Shown here: positions 1-8,583 of the stretch, piece after piece | How positions within the stretch are numbered: the first letter of the stretch is position 1 | How the letters are laid out: the number at the start of each line of letters is the position of its first letter | Origin: Smittia aterrima | Lineage: Eukaryota; Arthropoda; Insecta; Diptera; Chironomidae | Length of the DNA stretch: 64,000 bases | Direction: 5' to 3' | Assembly (NCBI GenBank): GCA_033063855.1 | Contig: CP093829.1 | Coordinates: forward strand, 1,870,243 to 1,934,242 | Program-made: the position numbers and the translations under genes | The notes under the pieces: generated by a model | The model's database searches: none | Told to the model about the DNA's origin: nothing | What the model saw: the letters and a program-made list of their open reading frames with translations, nothing else

Positions 1-292
1 TAAACATTGCGTTTTTGAATTGTTCTACGCAAAAAGTTTTAGATAAACATTAAATGGAAAAATATTGGACAATCTATTTTTGGGTGATTGTATACACTAA
101 AGCTTGAAATTTTTGATTGATCGTTCTGCTCTGGTGCTCACCTAAAGAAAGTGGTTTGTGATTCCTTTCACGGTTTATGAAGAAATAATAAATTAAAGTT
201 GAATTTTTTTTTCGCAAGTTTGAAAAGCTCGTTTGGATTTCGATTGTTACATTTCGATTTATTTCAGTTTAGTTTAAATATTTTTAGAACAA
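1..292. other. Downstream flank of zinc-finger gene
   Basis: No coding sequence seen. On the minus strand an AATAAA polyadenylation signal lies about 30 bp beyond the zinc-finger stop codon (near 258-263), so this stretch holds that gene's short 3' UTR and then intergenic DNA. The short plus-strand open frame here overlaps the end of the zinc-finger gene and has no recognisable features. Confidence 0.5.
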
Positions 293-1594
293 TCAATGTT
301 GTCGATTCATGTGAGTTTTCATTTCATGCAATGTTTTCGATTGATAATTGCAATTCGGGCATTTGTAGATTTTCTGCCCGATGTGAATTTGTTTGTGTTC
401 TTCAAGTTCTCTGACACTCGAAAACTTTTGATGGCATCTCAGGATATCACAAGCCAAAGACTCTCGTCTTGAAGAATGATTCTTGGTGTGCTGAGATAAA
501 TAGTTTTTACTTATCGATTTGCTGCAAACTGGACATGGAACTGTTAAATGAAGTCCCATGTGATGTCTCAATACAACTTTGTTCTTGAACAACTTGTTGC
601 ACAAATCGCACCAAACTTGCTCAATCTCGTGATTTCTGCGCTTATGTATGTTTAGTTCATTCTGGTTGTAGTAAACTTTGTCGCAATCATCGCATTTGAA
701 TTTCGGAATTGTCGTGTGCTTATCAATGTGGCTCTGAAGTTGATTCTCAGCTAGCAAGTGATGACAAATAGGACAAGGAATTTTCTGATGAATTTGCATG
801 TGTCGTTGGAGGAAAGTCTTTGTTTTCGTTGTTTTTCCACAGACATCGCAATGATAGCTGAGTTTGCTATGAACGTTTCTTTCGTGTTGCTGTAATCCGG
901 CTTTTGTTGCAAATGAAATATTGCAAGTTGAGCACTCAAATTTAATTCCTGTCTCCGTTGCGTATTCTCCGTGTCGATGATTTTGTTGATGACTTGTCAA
1001 ATTTTGCTGGGTTGAGAAGTTTTGCTTGCATGTTTGGCATGAAAACTTTCTCACGTGAATCTGATAATGCTGATAATATTTGTTTGAAGTCTGGTAATCA
1101 CATCTGGAGCAGATCCAAGTTGAGCCCTTGCTATGAATTTGGGAAATGTGGATCGACTTGCAATTGTTGCACTTGAATTGCTGATCACAGAAGCCGCATT
1201 GGATGATCTTTTCAGATTTTCTTATCAAGCGACAATTTTCACACTTCTTGAGACTTTTACAAACTTTTAAATGTTTGTCCAAGTTTCCTGAATTCTTGTT
1301 GGCATATCCACACTTTCCACAAGCAAAATATGATCCGAATAATTTTGCACGACTTTTCCAGTTTTTGTCGAATTTCCGCAAAACAATTTTCACTTCTTGC
1401 ACTTCAGAAACGTCTTCAGTCTCAAGATCATCGTCTGGCAGGAATAAAGTGAAGTTCACTTCTGGCTCGTGCTTTATATTATCGGTGATTTCTTGAGAAT
1501 AGTTTTCACGATCATCATCCGGCAGGAATAAAGTGAAGTTCACTTCTGGCTCGTGCTTTATATTATCGATGATCTCTTGAGAATATTTTTCCAT
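293..1594 (-). CDS. C2H2 zinc-finger protein, about ten fingers
   Basis: Single-exon reading frame of 433 aa, probably a nuclear DNA-binding protein. Residues 4-59 are two copies of an acidic 28-residue unit with a PDDD core. From about residue 90 to the end there are ten or eleven C2H2-like fingers. The clear ones are CQTC..HQQNH, CSTC..HERNVH, CDVC..HMQIH, CPIC..HIDKH, CDDC..HKRRNH, CDLC..HMGLH, CPVC..HTKNH and the final CPNC..HMNRQH. The first finger is C2HC-like, and one near the end has a stretched C-x4-C spacing. Irregular linkers resemble the fast-evolving arrays of insect transcription factors. No zinc-finger-associated (ZAD) domain is visible. The orthologue cannot be named. It is transcribed away from NDUFS5. 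Confidence 0.85.
   Translation of the reverse strand: MEKYSQEIIDNIKHEPEVNFTLFLPDDDRENYSQEITDNIKHEPEVNFTLFLPDDDLETEDVSEVQEVKIVLRKFDKNWKSRAKLFGSYFACGKCGYANKNSGNLDKHLKVCKSLKKCENCRLIRKSEKIIQCGFCDQQFKCNNCKSIHISQIHSKGSTWICSRCDYQTSNKYYQHYQIHVRKFSCQTCKQNFSTQQNLTSHQQNHRHGEYATETGIKFECSTCNISFATKAGLQQHERNVHSKLSYHCDVCGKTTKTKTFLQRHMQIHQKIPCPICHHLLAENQLQSHIDKHTTIPKFKCDDCDKVYYNQNELNIHKRRNHEIEQVWCDLCNKLFKNKVVLRHHMGLHLTVPCPVCSKSISKNYLSQHTKNHSSRRESLACDILRCHQKFSSVRELEEHKQIHIGQKIYKCPNCNYQSKTLHEMKTHMNRQH
1418..1585 (-). repeat. Two 84-bp direct repeats in zinc-finger N-terminus
   Basis: Units at 1585-1502 and 1501-1418 each encode 28 residues. By hand alignment they differ at 8 of 84 bases, and at only 3 of 28 residues, with a 40-base identical core. 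This is a recent in-frame tandem duplication. Confidence 0.95.
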
Positions 1595-2271
1595 GGCTTA
1601 CTCCAGATTTCTTTGATGTTAGATCAACTTTTTACCTGATTCGAAAAAAAAATAATAAATAATTACGTTTATGGTCAGTCGAATGCAATTTATTCTTATT
1701 TACCTAAAAGACTATCGTCTTCTCGTAGAATTGAACTAAATTGTATTATTTTACCGTCGATTCTTTGCTTTCTATTTCAATTTTTCGATTTCACCGAGTG
1801 AATGAAAATTAATTTCTCAACCCTGCAGGGAAGTCAGGGTTGAAACAGATTTAAATTTAACAGTTTAAAGTATAAATTTTCTTTTGACAAGATTGAGATT
1901 TCAGAAAATTTGTTCCGAATTTCTTTTGTGTAACTTTTAACGGTTCGAAAAGGATGCGAACTTTGCATCTTTTTTAAATCATTGTTGATTTTCAAGTGAA
2001 TTTTTTTCTGTCGTGAAAAACAATATTTGAGGTACATACAGCTCTTAATCAAAATTACCGACTCAATAAAAAGTTTCTTGGCTATTACTTGCACATGCTA
2101 CAACTCTAAAATCTGTGAATTTTGATCGCGAAATAAGGAATTTCTTAAAATTTCCTGCTTGTTATTCAATCATCAAATTTTGCTTTGAAGGAGAACCCGA
2201 TTTGTTTTTATTTGAAATCTTCGTGATCTAGTAACGATTAAAAGCTTATTACAATTTAAATCACTTTCAGA
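1595..2271. other. Divergent intergenic region, zinc finger / NDUFS5
   Basis: Non-coding. A pyrimidine-rich tract ending in CAG at about 2269-2270 sits just before the NDUFS5 start codon, which suggests a 5' UTR intron. A perfect 8-bp inverted repeat (CAACCCTG / CAGGGTTG) occupies 1818-1842. An 86-codon minus-strand frame here has no recognisable feature and is judged chance. Confidence 0.5.
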
Positions 2272-2641
2272 ATGACATCTCCAAACATCTTTACACCGTT
2301 CTTCAGATCGCCATTCACTGACTTGACCGGTGCTGTGGTCAACGCTCAGCAATCTGGCGAAAAGTGCGGTGAGCTCGAGTTGAAAATGATGGAATGTTTG
2401 GAGGCTTACGGTATTGATAAGGGAAAAAAGAAGTGTATTGATTATATCGAGGATTTCTCAGAGTGCTACTCGCTCCGCAAGCAGAAGATGAGAACTTTCG
2501 TAAGAATTTTAACTTATAGTTTTCATAGAACTAACTTCTTTTTTATTTTAGGCAATGCGAATGGAACGTCACAAGCAATGGTTTAAAGGAGAACTTAAAG
2601 AGCATTACCAAGAACCTGGACCTCGCGTCGATTCCTTTTAA
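2272..2641 (+). CDS. NDUFS5: NADH dehydrogenase (ubiquinone) Fe-S protein 5, complex I 15 kDa subunit
   Basis: Two exons: 2272-2499 and 2552-2641, joined across a 52-bp GT-AG intron in phase 0, giving 105 aa (human is 106 aa). This accessory subunit of respiratory complex I lies on the intermembrane-space side of the inner membrane. The paired cysteines typical of CHCH-fold proteins are visible at C-x9-C spacing (EKCGELELKMMEC, then KKCIDYIEDFSEC). The C-terminus with MRMERHKQW and a proline-rich tail also matches the family. An AATAAA signal lies at about 2685-2690. The gene converges with translin. Confidence 0.93.
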
Positions 2642-2763
2642 TTCGTTCAGTTCAATTCATTTCAAACAAAATTTAGTCTGGGAAAATAAAATTCGATTTG
2701 AACAATATTAAATTAATGTGTTTTAAGGATGTTTGAAGCTTTATTCAGTATTCTTTAACATAT

Positions 2764-3507
2764 TCAGTCTTCCTTCATCGGTACATTCGAGGCAGCTTCT
2801 TCTGATTTGAGCAATCCACGGATGGACAAATCGTAAACAATCTCCTCGATTTTCTTGACATCGTATTTGAGAGAATCAAAACGTTTGCGAAGATTGTCGT
2901 TCTTCAAATTAAGTAATCGAAAGCCAGAGTTGATATCAGCGATGAAACGCTGCAATGAAAGAACTCGAGAGTATTCGCCCAAAGTGACAGCGTTGATTGC
3001 AAAGCGCGAGAGTTCGTTTGTCATTTGAAGCAAACCCATCAAATAAGTTTCTAAATCGAGATGGAATCCTTCGGATTGTTGCTTTGCGAGTCCAAGAATC
3101 TCAGCACATGTTTCTCGAGAGACAAGGAAACCGGCTTCGAGATAAATAACAAGCGCGATGAGACTGACAAGTCTCTGAGTTGTGTAATTCCAGTGATCGT
3201 TGAAGCGATAATACTGTCCAGATGGAATTAAAGCTGAGATTTGTACATAAAGCGCTCGACACTTCTCAAAAATAGCTCTGGCTGCCAAGCAAGCACCTCC
3301 AATGTCAGTGAGACTTGTGTGAATCACTTGGAGAGCGGCTGTTGCTTCCTTTGCTTCTGTCTCGAGTTGTCTATGGTTAAAAATTCAATACAAAACAATT
3401 TGCAAATGAAGAAACCGCGCCGGGTTTTACCTGACGATTTCCCTGATTTTCTCGCGAACCTCATTCTCCTCTTCAATCAATGCATTAAACTTCTGAAACA
3501 TATCCAT
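2764..3507 (-). CDS. trsn: Translin, single-strand nucleic-acid-binding subunit of C3PO
   Basis: Two exons: 3507-3431 and 3370-2764, joined by a 60-bp intron in phase 2 (AG|A). The product is 227 aa; human translin is 228 aa. The start is MDMFQKFNAL, followed by an all-helical sequence with the family motifs TSLTDIG, FNDHWNYTTQR and LETYLMGLLQMTNELSR. Translin forms octamers with translin-associated factor X. That complex is an endoribonuclease which helps remove the passenger strand in RNA interference and processes tRNA pieces; translin itself supplies RNA binding. AATAAA lies at 2745-2740, so its 3' end almost meets that of NDUFS5. The gene shares a divergent promoter with mRpL13. Confidence 0.95.
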
Positions 3508-3698
3508 TTCTATTCTTTTCTTGATACTTTTAGGTTTAAGAATTGAATTTAGTTCGCTGAAACTTATTTTTAGCTTTGTCGCTGAGTTTTATATTTCAGC
3601 GACAAAGCTTACAACTCCGAAAGCTCAAGTTCATAAACATTGCCGAAGAAAAAATTAATTTGTGAGATAAATAAGCAGAATAAAAGCACACAAATATA
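3508..3698. promoter_or_regulatory. Bidirectional promoter, translin / mRpL13
   Basis: Only 191 bp separate the two divergent start codons, so both 5' UTRs and core promoters must lie here unless transcripts overlap. No TATA box stands out. The 14-bp inverted repeat at 3572-3609 is near the centre. The pairing of two housekeeping genes is inferred from position alone. Confidence 0.7.
3572..3609. repeat. Perfect 14-bp inverted repeat in shared promoter
   Basis: Left arm AGCTTTGTCGCTGA (3572-3585), 10-nt AT-rich spacer, right arm TCAGCGACAAAGCT (3596-3609). The arms are exact reverse complements. It could be a dimeric factor site or an RNA or cruciform hairpin. Confidence 0.95.
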
Positions 3699-4360
3699 AT
3701 GTCTGCAGTTCAAAGAGTTCAGGTAAGTCGCCACAAGTGATGACATCGTGAATGATTTGGAGATAATCGAAATATTTTCATTTTAGCAATGGGCAACTTT
3801 TGCAAGAACTTGGCACATTTTTGATTGCACCTGGCAAAACCCTTACGAGTCGGCTCACATGATTGTAAAACATCTGAAGGGACTTCATAAGCCAATCTAT
3901 CATCCATTAAGTAAGTGCTTCGAGTCTTGAAATAAATAAATTTTTCTAATGTCAAATTTTAGACGATTCGGGGGATCACGTTGTTTGTATCAACACAGCT
4001 GAAATTGCTCTTCCCGGCGATGAGTGGAAGAAACGAGCTTACTTCCATCATTCGGGATATCCTGGTGGTGCAACTTGGACTCTTGCTTGGGAACTTCACT
4101 CAAAGGACCCAACTCTCATAATCAAGAAAGCTGTTTACCGGGCGCTAAAAATCAACTTACAGCGTCATCACACTATGCAACGACTTCATCTCTTTCCCGA
4201 TGATAAAGTGCCAAAAGAGATTCTTGAGAACATAACGAATCAAATCAGACAGCATCGTCCTGTTCCTCAACGACTTGACAAGTTGGACGCAGACTTAGTG
4301 AAGAACTTCCCCAAGATTATGGACTATCCAAAGGATTTTGTGCCTAAGCAGATAAAATAG
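3699..4360 (+). CDS. mRpL13: Mitochondrial large-subunit ribosomal protein uL13m
   Basis: Three exons: 3699-3722, 3787-3910 and 3963-4360. All introns are under 70 bp with GT-AG ends, and phases 0 and 1 join in frame. The product is 181 aa (human mitochondrial L13 is 178 aa). Family features are the N-terminal WATFARTWHIFD, a V-V-C-I-N-T core strand, and the KKRAYFHHSGYPGG loop. The protein belongs to the mitochondrial large ribosomal subunit. AATAAA lies at about 4387-4392. Confidence 0.95.
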
Positions 4361-4729
4361 AAAATCATTATGAATTCTAGCAATTGAATAAAAGAAATTT
4401 AGTAACTACAAAATGAAATTCGTTGAGATGAAATTCAAAGTTAATTGCTTTCACTGTGTGCATGAGATGTTATGAGATTTAACTGTATTGGATAAACTTT
4501 ATTTTTGTTGTTTACGCGGTGAGTCGTCAAATTCTGATTTATTAAGTAATATGATGTTTTAATCACTTATTTCACACAATTCGAAGTGAACAAGCTCTCG
4601 ATTGTTCAAAAAGTTACTAAGCTTATCAAAAAAACCGCGATAACGTTGAAACAATCAATCAGAAATATTAAAGTAGAACAATTGAAATATTTCTCTTCAT
4701 TCGTTAGATACAAGGATAACAAACAAGTC
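4361..4729 (+). other. mRpL13 3' end and LTA4H leader with open, ATG-less extension
   Basis: The first part is the mRpL13 3' UTR. From 4550 to 4729 the LTA4H frame is open for 60 codons upstream of the first ATG but contains no ATG. The translation would be basic and nearly free of acidic residues. A donor-like GTGAGT follows 4518. Any ATG in that upstream piece runs into a stop, so an upstream coding exon is not evident. Confidence 0.5.
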
Positions 4730-6729
4730 ATGCGTCTCGGACCCGATCCATCGTCTTATTCTCAGCCAGAGTTGGTTAAAATTAGTCACATCGACCTCGA
4801 TTGGACAGTGAAATTTGGAGAAAATGTTCTCGACGGAACCGCAACAATAAAATTCCTGATTATCGCCAAGTTCATTGAAGAAATCGTAAGTGACCTTGAA
4901 TTAATCTGAAGGAACAAGCCTATCACATTTTCTTTTAGCTCTTAGATGTCAGCGAACTCGATATCAAATCAGTCAACGTTTGGGCCAATGATTGCGAGAT
5001 TCCACTGAAGTTCCGCGTTTCGGATACTGTTCCTGATATTGGATCAAAGCTTTCTATTGATTTGCCGACTAAGACCGATGGCGAATTGATTTTAGTGATT
5101 CATTACAAGACATCGCCGAATGCGAGTGCTCTTCAATGGCTCGATTCAGAACAAACAGCTGGAAAGAAACATCCTTTCATGTTTAGTCAGTGTCAAGCGA
5201 TCCACGCTCGTTCTATCGTCCCGTGCCAAGATTCACCATCAGTCAAGTTCACGTACAACGCTGTCGTTAAACACAATCCGGAACTAACAGCTTTGATGAG
5301 TGCAATTCGTTTGGGCAATGAAACTGGAATCACAAAGTTTGAGCAGAAAGTTCCGATTCCCGCTTACTTGCTTGCAATCGCCGTTGGTGACTTGTACTCG
5401 AAGAGAGTTGGTCCTCGCTCTCATGTTTGGGCTGAAAAGAGCGTCGTTGATGAAGCAGCTGAGGAATTTAGCGACACCGAGACTTTTATTACAACTGCTG
5501 AAGCCATTTGCGGTCCTTACTTGTGGGGCGAATACGATCTTCTCGTCATGCCTCCATCATTTCCCTTTGGCGGCATGGAGAATCCATGTCTGACTTTCGT
5601 AACGTAAGAGAAATATTTAATTTACTTACGATTGAAGTTAATTGATTTATTTTAGTCCAACTGTCATCGCTGGTGATAAATCTCTCGTCGATGTCGTGGC
5701 TCACGAAATTTCGCATTCATGGACCGGCAATTTAGTTACGAACGCCAACTTTGAACACTTCTGGTTGAACGAAGGTTTCACTGTTTTCGTTGAGCAGAAG
5801 ATTATCGGCCGTCTACGCGGAAACGAATATAGAGATTTCCATGCTCTTCATGGTCTCTCTGAGTTGAAAGATACGATCAAGAATCAATTGAAGAATGAAC
5901 CGGAATTGACGAAGCTTGTCGTCGACTTAAGCAACGTTGGTCCTGACGATGCATTCAGCTCTGTTCCGTACATGAAAGGTTCAACATTCTTGCGTTACTT
6001 GGAAGATCTGTTCGGCGGACCTGAAGTCTTTGAACCATTTTTGAAGAAATATTTGGACAACTTTAAATATCAGTCAATCTTAACAAAAGATTTCAAACAG
6101 TTCGTCTATCAATACTTCAATGAGAAAATTCCCGACAAGCTTGAACAAGTTGACTGGGACAAATGGTTGTACAGCGAGGGAATGCCTGTTTCTATTCCAA
6201 AGTAAGAACCTCCGAAAATTAATCTAACCTTAATCCACGGATTAAATCCTTTTTTTAATCTCGTTTCAGATACGATACAAAAGTTTACGACACTTGCAAG
6301 AAACATTCTGAATTGTGGGCTCAAGAGACAACTGCTAACATCAAGAATTCTCCAATCATCAAGGAAACCTTGTCGAGCATTCAGAAGATTGAATTTTTGT
6401 CTCAAATGTTGGACAAAAGTGACATCGTCGAGCTTAACGAAGAGAAAATTAATTTGATGACCTCAACTTACGGCTTTGACAACACCAAGAATTCTGAAAT
6501 TCGATTCCGCTTGATGCGTTTGATTATCAAAGCTCGTTTGACAGATCGCTTCGATGAAATTTTCGCTTTTGCCAACAGCAACTTCAGAATGAAGTTTGTT
6601 CGACCAGTTTACAAGGATCTTGGTGCTTGGGATGTTGGCAGACCTCTCGCTATTGCCAACTTCAACAAAGTTAAAGATCAAATGATGAAAGTTTGCGCAT
6701 ATGGAGTCGCAAAAGATTTGAACTTGTAA
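4730..6729 (+). CDS. LTA4H: Leukotriene A4 hydrolase, bifunctional zinc aminopeptidase
   Basis: Four exons: 4730-4885, 4939-5603, 5656-6201 and 6270-6729, all GT-AG. The product is 608 aa (human 611 aa). It is an M1-family metallopeptidase: an epoxide hydrolase on leukotriene A4 in vertebrates, and in insects mainly an aminopeptidase. Visible active-site parts are the GGMEN substrate-binding motif near residues 262-266 and zinc ligands H290, H294 and E313 in HEISH..LNEG. The C-terminal helical domain follows. The start at 4730 (MRLGPDPSSYSQPEL) gives the family length; the upstream open frame is treated separately. AATAAA lies at 6768-6773. The gene ends only 335 bp before tup copy A. Confidence 0.95.
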
Positions 6730-7064
6730 AATTTGTAACATTTCTATGAACAAAACAAACATTTTCTAATAAAACTAATCGAAATAAATTTCCTCTCAAC
6801 ATTCAACAACATTTTCAGCATCGTAACATGTTGTAAAAGAAAGAGACGAATATATACGCACGAGCATGATATTCTTCGAGGGCTGCGGAGAACGAAATAT
6901 TTTTCAACTTCATTCACCGTTTTGCATTCAACCGAGACGGAGGTTCGTCGTCGAAAGAGAAGAAAAAAATTCAATAAACAAAGATTGCTCAACAAAGGTT
7001 CATTTGCTGTTAGAAGTGAAAAATATTTTAGTGAAGTACAAAATAGAAGTTTAAGAAATTAAAT
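6730..7064 (+). promoter_or_regulatory. LTA4H 3' end and promoter / 5' UTR of tup copy A
   Basis: The first 45 bp are the LTA4H 3' UTR and polyadenylation signal. A TATATA at 6851-6856 is a possible TATA box. The remainder up to 7064 would be the 5' UTR of tup copy A. A 62-codon ATG frame at 6866-7054 in another phase would lie only 10 bp after the TATA box and so probably upstream of transcription start; I do not call it a gene. Confidence 0.3.
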
Positions 7065-8583
7065 ATGGTCATGGCGGAGAACCTAGTTCATCACTTTTAT
7101 AGAAGCCATGAAGGATTTACTCAGCCGACTCTCGTTGAAAATCAACATCATTTTGATTTTAAATTTTCTGAAAATGGAATAAGTGAGTCTCGCAATGAAA
7201 GTTTAAATTTGAAAAACAAAAACACGAGAAATAATAATTTTACTAAATCAACTCTTTAACTTTTCTCATCGACAGAAACTGAACATAAGAAATCGTTTTG
7301 TGTAGGATGCGCTCGTGAAATCCTCGATCAATTTATTCTTCGAGTTGCGCCTGATCTCGAGTGGCACGCTGCTTGCTTAAAGTGCCAAGAATGTTGTCAA
7401 TTTTTGGATGAAACTTGCACATGCTTCGTTCGCGATGGAAAAACTTACTGCAAACAAGATTACGTTCGATTATTCGGCACCAAATGTGATAAATGTTGTT
7501 GCTCGTTCAGCAAGAATGATTTCGTGATGAGAGCAAAGACGAAAATCTTTCATATCAAGTGCTTTCGATGCACAGCTTGCGAGAAACAATTGAAACCTGG
7601 TGACGAGTTCGCGCTGAGAGAAGGCTCTTCACTTTATTGCAAAACGGATCATGATCAAATTGAAAGAATGAAGATGGAAGAGAAGTCTTCGTTTCAACTT
7701 ACAGAGCTCAACAACAACCACTCAGACACACCGAAGAAGCCTTCAACCTTTTGCAATATCAAGAAACGATCAATGTCAAGCGACTTCGGATCAATTTCTG
7801 GTGGTAAGATTAAGAAAACTTCTTCGTATTCCAGTTTTCTCATTTTAATTCCTTCACAGGTTCTGATAGCGAATCCGATTCATACAAATCTCATCACGAA
7901 AAGTCTCAACACACAATAAACGGAAAGCCTGCTCGTGTTCGAACAGTGCTTAACGAGAAACAATTGAGCATGCTTCGAGCTTGTTATCAAATGAATGCAA
8001 GACCCGATGCACTCGTTAAAGAGCAACTCGTTGAAATGACGGGATTGTCTCCAAGGGTCGTTCGAGTTTGGTTCCAGAACAAAAGATGTAAAGATAAGAA
8101 AAAGTCGATTGAGATAAAACTTCAAATGCAGCAAGAGAAGGTGAGAATGAAGAAACTTTTATTTTATTTGAAATATTCTAAATTTTACCTTCGATCACAG
8201 GAAGGAAAGATCAGCTACATGCAAGGAGTTTTACTCCACGCATCGCCTCCAGTGAAACATGAGTCACCATCGAACTATCACGAACAGTACGAAGTCACAA
8301 AGTATCAACCGCCATGGAAATCCTTCTCTCAATTCGCTATTCGAAATAATTCAGAAGATTGTACTCAAACGCCTGGCTTTCAACATCTCGTGAATCAGGT
8401 TAGTGATGGAATTCAAACGTCAACGAACTCTTTTTAATTATTTATTCTTCACGACAGCTTCATGGCTACGAATTGAACGAAGAACCTATCGCCAACATTT
8501 TCCCTGAGAACGATTGGCACAAAAATCGAGACAGCACCGACTCTTACCAAGAGAGCGAAGGAAGCGCGACAGGATCACTATAA
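7065..8583 (+). CDS. tup-like: Islet/tailup LIM-homeodomain protein, divergent copy A
   Basis: Five exons: 7065-7182, 7276-7803, 7860-8140, 8201-8398 and 8458-8583, all GT-AG with matching phases; 416 aa. Islet proteins are nuclear transcription factors that specify motor neurons, heart and other tissues. LIM1 spans about residues 48-101 and LIM2 110-164, with all zinc ligands present. The homeodomain is 239-298 with WFQNKRCKDKK intact in helix 3, and an Islet partner-binding segment KYQPPWK follows. Compared with copies B and C it lacks the intron inside LIM2 and the one inside the homeodomain. It also has homeodomain changes in helix 1 and the following loop (for example SML, QMNA). The C-terminus keeps DSTDSY but then ends in an unrelated acidic/serine tail. 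No break is seen, so it looks functional. Confidence 0.95.
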
